NCBI GenBank assembly: GCA_963750295.1
Contig: CAVVPY010000005.1
Span: 124,001 to 188,000, forward strand
Origin: CAVVPY01 sp963750295
GTDB lineage: Bacteria > Actinomycetota > Actinomycetes > Mycobacteriales > Jatrophihabitantaceae
Reading direction: 5' to 3'
Length of the DNA: 64,000 bases
Below, piece by piece: positions 57,156-64,000 of this stretch (positions within the stretch are counted from its first letter, which is position 1; each line of letters opens with the position of its first letter). The notes beneath the pieces are model-generated. The model had not been told where the DNA came from. It did not search any database and saw only the letters and a list, made by a program, of their open reading frames with translations. The translations under genes were made by a program, and so were the position numbers.

Positions 57156-58583
57156 TCAGCCGGACGGATGGCTGGGTGTGGCCGCCTCGCGCACCGCGGC
57201 CGCGACGGCGTGCGCCACGGCCGGATCGAACACCGACGGGACGATGTAGGTCGCATTGAGCTGCTCGTCGCTGACGCAGTGCGCGAGTGCGTCCGCAGCG
57301 CCTAGCAACATCGGCACATTGACCTCGCGTGCCCGCGCATCCAGCAGGCCGCGGAAGACACCCGGGAAGGCCAGCACGTTGTTGATCTGGTTCGGGTAGT
57401 CGCTGCGCCCGGTCGCGAGCACGGCCGCGAACTGCTGGGCGCGGTCCACGTCCACCTCGGGGTCGGGGTTGGCCAGGGCGAAGACGATCGGCGACTCGGC
57501 CATGTCGGCGACCCAGTCGGCGGCCAGGACGCCGGGCGCGCTCACGCCGATGAACACGTCCGCACCGCGCAGGGCGTCGTGCAGGTCGCCGGTGACCGCC
57601 GCCGTGTTGGTCTGCGCGGCCAGCGTCGCCTTGGCCGGCGAGAGCGAATGATCCGACGGCGACAAGATGCCCTCTCGATCCCACACGAGGACGTGGCCCA
57701 CCCCGGCGGCGAGCAGCAGCGTGACGATCGCCGTTCCGGCCGCGCCACCGCCGGCGACCACGATCCGCACCTCGCCGAGTGCCTTGCCCACGCAGCGCAG
57801 CGCGTTGGTCAGCGCGGCGAGCACGACGATCGCGGTGCCGTGCTGATCGTCGTGGAACACCGGGATGTCGAGTTCGGCGCGCAGCCGTCGCTCGATCTCG
57901 AAACATCGCGGCGCCGAGATGTCCTCGAGGTTGATGCCGCCGAACCCGGGCGAGATGCCCTTCACGATCCGCACGATCTCGTCCGTGTCCTGCGTGTCGA
58001 GGCAGATCGGCCACGCGTCGATGTCGGCGAACCGCTTGAACAGCGCGGCCTTGCCCTCCATGACCGGTAGCGCCGCGCCCGGCCCGAGGTTGCCCAGACC
58101 CAGGACGGCGGACCCGTCGGTGACCACGGCGACGCAGTTGCCCTTGATCGTCAGCTTCGCGACGTCCTCGGGGTGCGCGGCCAGCGCGAGCGAGACCCGG
58201 CCGACGCCGGGTGTGTAGGCCATCGAGAGGTCATCGCGCGTCTTCAGCGCCACCTTCGACTCGACGCGGATCTTCCCGCCCAGATGCAGCAGGAAGGTCC
58301 GGTCCGACACCCGGTGGACGGTCACGCCGGCGACCTCGCGCAACGCCTCGACGATCTCACCGGAGTGCTCGCCGTTCACCGCCGAGCACGAGACGTCGAT
58401 CGTGATCCGGTCGGTGCGGGATTCGCTGACGTCGATCGCCGTCACCAGGCCGCCCGCCGCGCCGACCGCCGTGGCGAGTTGGCCGACGACCGCCGCCGAC
58501 GGCACGGCGTACACGCGGACGATGATCCCGTAGGACGCGCTGGTCGGCAGGGGCCGCGGCAGCGCCGCATCCGAGGTGCTCAT
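57156..58583 (-). CDS. NAD-dependent malic enzyme with N-terminal ACT-like domain
   Basis: A 475-residue oxidative decarboxylase, malate to pyruvate and CO2. Residues 15-95 resemble an ACT regulatory domain (SYGIIVRVYAVPSAAVVGQL). The malic domain has SMAYTPGVGRVSLALA (catalytic Tyr), VTDGSAVLGLGNLGP and the metal site FHDDQHGTAIV. The dinucleotide site is IVVAGGGAAGTAIV. ACT fusion suggests control by an amino acid. It is convergent with pat. ATG 58592 is an alternative start. Confidence 0.92.
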   Translation of the reverse strand: MSTSDAALPRPLPTSASYGIIVRVYAVPSAAVVGQLATAVGAAGGLVTAIDVSESRTDRITIDVSCSAVNGEHSGEIVEALREVAGVTVHRVSDRTFLLHLGGKIRVESKVALKTRDDLSMAYTPGVGRVSLALAAHPEDVAKLTIKGNCVAVVTDGSAVLGLGNLGPGAALPVMEGKAALFKRFADIDAWPICLDTQDTDEIVRIVKGISPGFGGINLEDISAPRCFEIERRLRAELDIPVFHDDQHGTAIVVLAALTNALRCVGKALGEVRIVVAGGGAAGTAIVTLLLAAGVGHVLVWDREGILSPSDHSLSPAKATLAAQTNTAAVTGDLHDALRGADVFIGVSAPGVLAADWVADMAESPIVFALANPDPEVDVDRAQQFAAVLATGRSDYPNQINNVLAFPGVFRGLLDARAREVNVPMLLGAADALAHCVSDEQLNATYIVPSVFDPAVAHAVAAAVREAATPSHPSG

Positions 58584-58681
58584 GCCTGGCATCCTGCACC
58601 GCCTGCCTACCCCGACGTCCCGTGCCCCCGCACTCGGTCGCCAGTTCGATGCCGTGCAGGGGATGGACGGCAGGACCGCGG

Positions 58682-60175
58682 ATGCCCCACGCTGAGCACG
58701 TGGGTCAGGATGTCGAGCGGACCGAGTTCACCGGGCGCGACCGCCAGCGCTACCGCGAGAAGGTGCGGCGGTGCCTCGACGTGTTCTCGCGGATGCTCAG
58801 CGAGTCGAAATTCGACATCGCCCGGCCGATGACCGGGCTCGAGATCGAGTTCAACCTCGTCGACGCCAGGCAGGACCCGGCGATGCGGAACGCGGACGTG
58901 CTCAACGCGATCGCGAACGACCAGTTCCAGACCGAACTCGGCCAGTTCAACATCGAGATCAACGTGCCGCCGCGCGTCCTGCGCGGGGACGGCGTGAACG
59001 ATCTCGAACAGGACCTGCGCGCGAGCCTGAACGAGGCCGAGGCGCGCTCGGTCGCGCTCGGTGCCCACATCGTGATGATCGGGATGTTGCCGACGCTGTT
59101 CCCCGAGCACCTCACCCGCGACTCGCTCAGTGCCAATCCCCGTTACGCGCTGATCAACGAACAGATCTTCGAGGCGCGCGGCGAGGACATCCACATCAGC
59201 ATCGACGGCGTCGAACGGCTCTCGACCCACGCCGACACGATCGCGCCCGAAGCGGCGTGCACCAGCGTCCAGTTCCACCTGCAGGTCAGCCCGCAGGAGT
59301 ATGCCCCGACCTGGAATGCCGCGCAGTGCATCGCCGGTGTCCAGGTCGCGCTCGGCGCGAACTCACCGTTCCTGTTCGGCAAGGAACTGTGGCGCGAGAC
59401 CCGCATCGCGCTGTTCGAGCAGGCCACCGACACCCGTCCGGAGGAGTTGAAGGCCCAGGGCGTGCGTCCGCGAGTCTGGTTCGGCGAGCGCTGGATCACC
59501 TCGATCTTCGACCAGTTCGAGGAGAACGTCCGGTACTTCCCGTCCCTGCTGCCGATCTGCGAGGACGAGGACCCGGTCGAGGTGTTGGATCGCGGCGACA
59601 CCCCGAAGCTGGCCGAGTTGCGGATGCACAACGGCACCATCTACCGGTGGAACCGGCCGATCTACGACGTCTACCGAGGCATCCCGCACCTGCGGGTCGA
59701 GAACCGGGTGCTGCCGGCCGGGCCGTCGGTCGTCGACGTCCTGGCCAACGGTGCCTTCTACTACGGGCTGCTGCGCATGCTGGCGACGGAGGACCGCCCG
59801 GTGTGGTCACGGATGTCGTTCCCCGCGGCCGAGGACAACTTCAACGCCGGCGCCAAGGACGGCATCAACGCGATGCTCTACTGGCCCGGTGTCGGCGAGG
59901 TGCCGGTGAGCGAGCTCGTGCTGCGCCGGCTGCTCCCGATGGCCAAGGACGGCCTGGACGACTGGGGGGTCGATTCCGCGGTGAGCGACCGGCTGCTCGC
60001 GATCATCGAGGCACGGTGCAAGCTGCACGTCAACGGCGCCGAGTGGCAGGCGAAGACCTTCCACGACATCGACGAGTCCATGCAGCCGCTCGATCGGCGG
60101 GACGCGTTGCGCGAGATGTTGCGGCGCTACATCGAGCAGATGCACACCAACGAGCCGGTGCACACCTGGTCCTAG
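58682..60175 (+). CDS. Glutamate-cysteine ligase family protein
   Basis: A 497-residue GCS2-type enzyme. Family motifs: MTGLEIEFNLVD (ATP/Glu-binding acidic motif), TELGQFNIEINVPPR, GMLPTLFPEHLT, and HLRVENRVLPAGPSV. This group is widespread in actinomycetes that make mycothiol and not glutathione, so a true glutathione role is uncertain; it may make gamma-glutamyl compounds. The start may instead be GTG 58700. It is divergent from the malic enzyme. Confidence 0.85.
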   Translation: MPHAEHVGQDVERTEFTGRDRQRYREKVRRCLDVFSRMLSESKFDIARPMTGLEIEFNLVDARQDPAMRNADVLNAIANDQFQTELGQFNIEINVPPRVLRGDGVNDLEQDLRASLNEAEARSVALGAHIVMIGMLPTLFPEHLTRDSLSANPRYALINEQIFEARGEDIHISIDGVERLSTHADTIAPEAACTSVQFHLQVSPQEYAPTWNAAQCIAGVQVALGANSPFLFGKELWRETRIALFEQATDTRPEELKAQGVRPRVWFGERWITSIFDQFEENVRYFPSLLPICEDEDPVEVLDRGDTPKLAELRMHNGTIYRWNRPIYDVYRGIPHLRVENRVLPAGPSVVDVLANGAFYYGLLRMLATEDRPVWSRMSFPAAEDNFNAGAKDGINAMLYWPGVGEVPVSELVLRRLLPMAKDGLDDWGVDSAVSDRLLAIIEARCKLHVNGAEWQAKTFHDIDESMQPLDRRDALREMLRRYIEQMHTNEPVHTWS

Positions 60176-60217
60176 CCGCGTGCTAGCCGTGTCCCAGCCG
60201 CGTGCTAGCCGTGTCCC
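60174..60217 (+). repeat. Tandem 22-bp repeat upstream of gdh
   Basis: Bases 60174-60195 and 60196-60217 are identical 22-mers, followed by a partial third copy. The first begins inside the stop codon of the ligase gene. The rest of the 171-bp gap contains AT-rich TTTTAACA near 60242, which could be a promoter for the dehydrogenase gene. Confidence 0.6.
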
Positions 60218-60346
60218 CGCCGTGTCCCAGCTGCCGCCGTGCTTTTAACAGCGCGCTCATGGCGGCGCCGCTCGTCGCGCCGGTGCCATCGGTGCAAGGA
60301 TGGGAGGGTCCGAGTCACGACGAGGTGACGGGGTTGTTCGACAGCT

Positions 60347-63300
60347 ATGTCCACCAGCATGTCCAACGCTGTGCCCACCAGCACATCCAGCACACCGACG
60401 CGTCCGGAGACGGACATCGAGACGACCATCGACGCAGAAGTCTTCGAGCGCCGCTATCTCGCGCACGCGGCGAGCCAGCTCGCCGGCCACGACGAGGCGA
60501 CCCTCGCTGAGCTTGCTCGCGACAATCTCGCCTTCGGCGCCGTGCGCGAACCCGGACAGACGCTGCTTCGGGTCGACGGACCGCACGGCTCGGGTGCACT
60601 CACCAGCGTCGACATCGTCACCGCCGACGCGCCGTACCTGGTCGACTCGATGCGCGCCGAGCTCTCGCGCCGTGGGTGGCCCGCCGAGCGCGTCCTGCAC
60701 CCCCAACTGGTCGTCACCCGCGACGAGACCGGCCGGCTGCTCAGCATCCACGACATCGACGACAACGCCGCCGTTCCCGACGGCGCCGTGGTCGAGTCGT
60801 GGACGCACATGGAGCTACCCGGCGTCCCCGAGTCGGAGCAGGCGGGTCTGGCCGAGGACCTGCGCCGCGTCCTCGCCGACGTCCTGCACGCCCGCGAGGA
60901 CGCCCCGGCGATGTATCGGCTCATCCGCGAGCTTGCCGACCTGCTGACCGAGGACCCGGGCGAGTTCGACCGCGAGACCAGCGCCGAGGCGGGCGCGTTG
61001 CTGCGCTGGCTGGCCGACGGCAACTACATGATCCTCGGCCACGCGGCGTACTCGGCGAACGAGCTGGCCAACCCGCTCGCCCGCGCCCGGGACGTCGACG
61101 CCGAAGGCGTGCTCCGCGGCAACCAGCGGGTCTCGCCGCTCGAGCTGCTGCCCGCCTTCCGCAGCGGCGCGCCCCTGGTGATCTTCAAGTCGCCGCTGGT
61201 GTCGACGGTGCGCCGCGCCGCGCGCTACGACTGCGTGACGGTGATGACCCCCGAACGTCCGCAGATGGTGCACGTGTTCCTCGGCCTGATCACCAACGTC
61301 GAGGACGGCACCGTCGGCCGCGTGCCGGTCGTGCGGCGCCGGATCGCCGAGATCATGCTCCGCTCGGGCGTGCGGGCGGACAGCCACACCGGACGGCAAC
61401 TGCTGGCCGCGCTGCGCACCCTGCCGCGCGATGAGTTACTCGAGGCGCCGACCGCAGATCTGTTGCGGCTGGCGCAGCTGGTCGTCGACCGGGCCGACCG
61501 CGGGACGGTCGGTGTGTTCGCCCGCGTGCACCTCAACCGCGACTTCGTCAGCATCCTTGTCTACCTGCCCGCCGAGCGCCTCGGTCCCGAGACCCGCAAG
61601 CGGGTCGCTGCCGTGATCCGTAAGAACTGGCCCGGCGAGGTGATCGGCCGCGACGACCGCATCGTCGAGTTGAACCTGGCCCGTCTGCAGTTCCTGATCG
61701 CGGTGCGTCCCGGTACGCAACCGGCGTCCCCGGACCGGACGGCGGTCGAGGCCGAGGTCGCCCGGGTCACCCGCCGGTGGAGCGACGAACTGCACGATGC
61801 GCTGGTACGACTGCACGGCACCCACGAGGGCGAGCGCCTGCTGCGCCTGTACGCCGACGCGGTGCCCGAGGCCTACAAGGAGGACTACGGGGCCGCCGCC
61901 GCCAGCCGCGACCTGACGATCCTCGACGGCCTGCCGCCCCAGGACGGGTTGGCCTTCGCGCTCGACCACGCCGGGGTGGACGACGACTCGGATCGGCGGC
62001 TCAAGGTGTTCCGGACCGGCCGGCCGGTATCGCTGGCGCGGGCGTTGCCGATCTTCACCCAGATGGGGATCGAGGTCCTCGACGAGCGGCCCTACGAGCT
62101 CGAACTGGCCGATCGAGATCGCGACGACGTCTGGATCTACGACTTCGGCCTGCGCTTGCCGGCCGGTGTCGACTTCGACGAGCAACGTGCGATCAACGTC
62201 GTCGACACCGTCGACCTGTTGTGGCAGGCGAAGATCGAGCAGGACGGGTTCAATGCGCTCGTGGTCCAGGCGGACCTGACCTGGTGGCAGGCGAACGTCC
62301 TGCGGACGTACGCCAAGTACTTGCGCCAGGCAGGAACCACGTTCAGCCAGGGCTACATCGAGCAGTGCCTGGTCGATCATCGCGACATCGCGTGCGCGCT
62401 GGTGGGACTGTTCGAGTCGCGGTTCGACCCGGCCCGCGGCGACGGCCCGGCCGACTCGGCGGCGGACATCGAGGCGATCGAGGAGCGCCTCGCGCAAGTG
62501 TCGAGCCTGGACCAGGACTCGATCCTGCGCTCGATGCTCGCGCTCGTGCTCGCGACGCTGCGCACGAACGCCTTCCGCTGCGACGAGGACGGTAACCGCC
62601 GCACCGCGATCGCGGTCAAGCTCGATCCGCACCTCGTCCCCGGCCTGCCCGAACCGAGACCGCGGTTCGAGATCTGGATGTACTCCCCGCGCGTCGAGGG
62701 GGTGCACCTGCGCTTCGGCCCGGTGGCACGCGGCGGGTTGCGGTGGTCGGACCGGCGCGAGGATTTCCGCACCGAGATCCTCGGCCTGGTCAAGGCGCAG
62801 ATGGTCAAGAACGCGGTCATCGTCCCCACCGGGGCGAAGGGCGGGTTCGTCGCCAAGCAACTCCCCGATCCCGCTGCCGACCGTGCTGCCTGGCTGGCAG
62901 AGGGCGTCGCCTGCTACCGCACGTTCATCTCGTCTCTGCTCGACATCACCGACAACTACGAAACCGGCGCCGACGGCGTGCAGACGATTGTTCCCCCGCC
63001 GCAGGTGCGTCGCTACGACGCCGACGATCCGTATCTCGTCGTCGCTGCGGACAAGGGCACGGCGACGTTCAGCGACCTGGCCAACAGCATCGCCGGCGAC
63101 TACGGGTTCTGGCTGGGCGACGCCTTCGCCTCCGGCGGATCGGTCGGCTACGACCACAAGGCGATGGGCATCACGGCACGCGGTGCGTGGGAGTCGGTGA
63201 AGTACCACTTCCGCGAACTCGGCGTCGACACCCAGACGCAGGACTTCACCGTCGTCGGGGTCGGCGACATGTCCGGCGACGTGTTCGGCAACGGGATGTT

Positions 63301-64000
63301 GTTGTCCGAGCACATCCGGCTGGAGGCCGCGTTCGACCACCGGCACATCTTCATCGACCCCGATCCCGACGCGGCGAGTTCGTTCGCCGAGCGCCGCCGG
63401 ATCTTCGAGCTGTCGGCAACGGCGGCGACCTCCTGGCTCGACTACGACACCTCGCTCATCTCACCCGGCGGCGGCGTGTACCCGCGCACCCTCAAGTCGA
63501 TCCCGGTGACCCCGCAGCTGGCCAAGGCGCTGGACTTGCCGCCCGGGACGGTGAAGCTGACCCCGACCGAGCTGATCCACGCGATCCTGCTCGCGCCGGT
63601 CGACCTGCTCTGGAACGGCGGCATCGGCACCTACGTCAAGGCCTCGACCGAGCCGCACACCGCAGCCGGCGACAAGGCCAACGACGGGCTGCGGGTCAAC
63701 GGCGACGAACTGCGGGTGCGGGTCGTGGGCGAGGGCGGCAACCTGGGATTCACCCAGCTGGGACGCGTCGAGTTCGCGACGAACGGCGGCCGGATCAACA
63801 CCGACGCGATCGACAACTCGGCCGGGGTCGACACCTCCGACCACGAGGTCAACCTGAAGATCCTGCTAGACCGCGCGGTCGCGTCCGGCTCCATGACCCG
63901 CTCCGAACGCAACGAACTGCTCGCATCGGTCACCGACGACGTCGCGGCGCACGTCCTGCGCGACAACTACGAGCAGAACGTCCTGCTCGGGATGGCGCGC
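60347..64000 (+). CDS. gdh: Large NAD-specific glutamate dehydrogenase (3' end outside window)
   Basis: The first 1218 codons of the roughly 180-kDa NAD-GDH type, which oxidises glutamate to 2-oxoglutarate. ATG 60347 follows an in-frame stop at 60326; ATG 60359 is an alternative. N-terminal helical and ACT-like parts run to about residue 700. The catalytic domain shows GPVARGGLRWSDRREDFRTE and VKNAVIVPTGAKGGF (catalytic Lys), and FTVVGVGDMSGDVFGNGM is the NAD site. In mycobacteria this enzyme is regulated by GarA. It runs to base 64000 without a stop; some 350-400 codons should follow. Confidence 0.95.
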   Translation, partial: MSTSMSNAVPTSTSSTPTRPETDIETTIDAEVFERRYLAHAASQLAGHDEATLAELARDNLAFGAVREPGQTLLRVDGPHGSGALTSVDIVTADAPYLVDSMRAELSRRGWPAERVLHPQLVVTRDETGRLLSIHDIDDNAAVPDGAVVESWTHMELPGVPESEQAGLAEDLRRVLADVLHAREDAPAMYRLIRELADLLTEDPGEFDRETSAEAGALLRWLADGNYMILGHAAYSANELANPLARARDVDAEGVLRGNQRVSPLELLPAFRSGAPLVIFKSPLVSTVRRAARYDCVTVMTPERPQMVHVFLGLITNVEDGTVGRVPVVRRRIAEIMLRSGVRADSHTGRQLLAALRTLPRDELLEAPTADLLRLAQLVVDRADRGTVGVFARVHLNRDFVSILVYLPAERLGPETRKRVAAVIRKNWPGEVIGRDDRIVELNLARLQFLIAVRPGTQPASPDRTAVEAEVARVTRRWSDELHDALVRLHGTHEGERLLRLYADAVPEAYKEDYGAAAASRDLTILDGLPPQDGLAFALDHAGVDDDSDRRLKVFRTGRPVSLARALPIFTQMGIEVLDERPYELELADRDRDDVWIYDFGLRLPAGVDFDEQRAINVVDTVDLLWQAKIEQDGFNALVVQADLTWWQANVLRTYAKYLRQAGTTFSQGYIEQCLVDHRDIACALVGLFESRFDPARGDGPADSAADIEAIEERLAQVSSLDQDSILRSMLALVLATLRTNAFRCDEDGNRRTAIAVKLDPHLVPGLPEPRPRFEIWMYSPRVEGVHLRFGPVARGGLRWSDRREDFRTEILGLVKAQMVKNAVIVPTGAKGGFVAKQLPDPAADRAAWLAEGVACYRTFISSLLDITDNYETGADGVQTIVPPPQVRRYDADDPYLVVAADKGTATFSDLANSIAGDYGFWLGDAFASGGSVGYDHKAMGITARGAWESVKYHFRELGVDTQTQDFTVVGVGDMSGDVFGNGMLLSEHIRLEAAFDHRHIFIDPDPDAASSFAERRRIFELSATAATSWLDYDTSLISPGGGVYPRTLKSIPVTPQLAKALDLPPGTVKLTPTELIHAILLAPVDLLWNGGIGTYVKASTEPHTAAGDKANDGLRVNGDELRVRVVGEGGNLGFTQLGRVEFATNGGRINTDAIDNSAGVDTSDHEVNLKILLDRAVASGSMTRSERNELLASVTDDVAAHVLRDNYEQNVLLGMAR

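Noticed and set aside
61436..63346. Minus-strand open frame of 636 codons
   Set aside because: Antisense of the glutamate dehydrogenase catalytic region, which has unmistakable motifs on the plus strand.

Overview
The window is high-GC DNA from an actinomycete chromosome close to the replication origin. It opens inside gyrB and continues with gyrA, a DUF3566 membrane protein, tRNA-Ile, a DLW-39-type small protein and tRNA-Ala. Further right comes a block matching the mycobacterial order around Rv0008c-Rv0013: a CwsA-position protein, ppiA, a PH-domain protein, crgA, a DUF881 protein and pabA, with a rhomboid protease and a class E sortase added. Other neighbours also recall mycobacterial loci: murT-gatD, and a quinone oxidoreductase, class V aminotransferase-like protein and proteasome activator Bpa near one another. 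I cannot name the genus from sequence alone.

Layout. 1-5.6 kb: gyrase region and two tRNAs. 5.56-11.29 kb: a small integrated element bounded by 43-bp identical direct repeats of the 3' half of tRNA-Ala. It holds the two halves of a tyrosine integrase in opposite orientation, an AbiEi/AbiEii-like pair (antitoxin-type protein plus nucleotidyltransferase) behind a palindromic operator, and a 760-residue nuclease-NACHT protein. It looks like a compact phage-defence island. 11.5-12.7 kb: a Phd/RelE toxin-antitoxin pair and a broken secreted-protein gene. 12.9-25.8 kb: a secreted protein with three almost identical IPT/TIG repeats, an ABC-2 exporter, an FAD oxidoreductase, a histidine phosphatase remnant, small stress-type membrane proteins, a sedolisin protease, and murT-gatD. 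25.9-31.4 kb: the cell-division and cell-envelope block. 31.4-45.2 kb: base-excision repair, SDR, cupin and Nudix genes, a membrane-anchored metzincin protease, histidine catabolism (hutU, hutH), a secreted phosphoesterase, an aminotransferase-fold protein without its PLP lysine, bpa and an acyl-CoA synthetase. 45.2-53.5 kb: a minus-strand run of a HAD phosphatase, serS and a complete dipeptide/oligopeptide ABC importer (dppABCDF). 53.7-64 kb: an orphan GroES, a DUF4446 protein, 4-hydroxyphenylpyruvate dioxygenase, an aromatic/histidinol-phosphate aminotransferase, NAD malic enzyme, a glutamate-cysteine ligase-type enzyme and the first 1218 codons of a large NAD-glutamate dehydrogenase that runs off the right end.

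How the genes work together. The envelope block (CwsA-like, CrgA, sortase, MurT-GatD) serves polar growth and peptidoglycan modification. The hut genes, Dpp importer, aminotransferase, HPPD, malic enzyme and glutamate dehydrogenase form a loose amino-acid and peptide catabolic theme. The most novel content is the tRNA-Ala island. No rRNA operon, CRISPR array or insertion sequence was seen.
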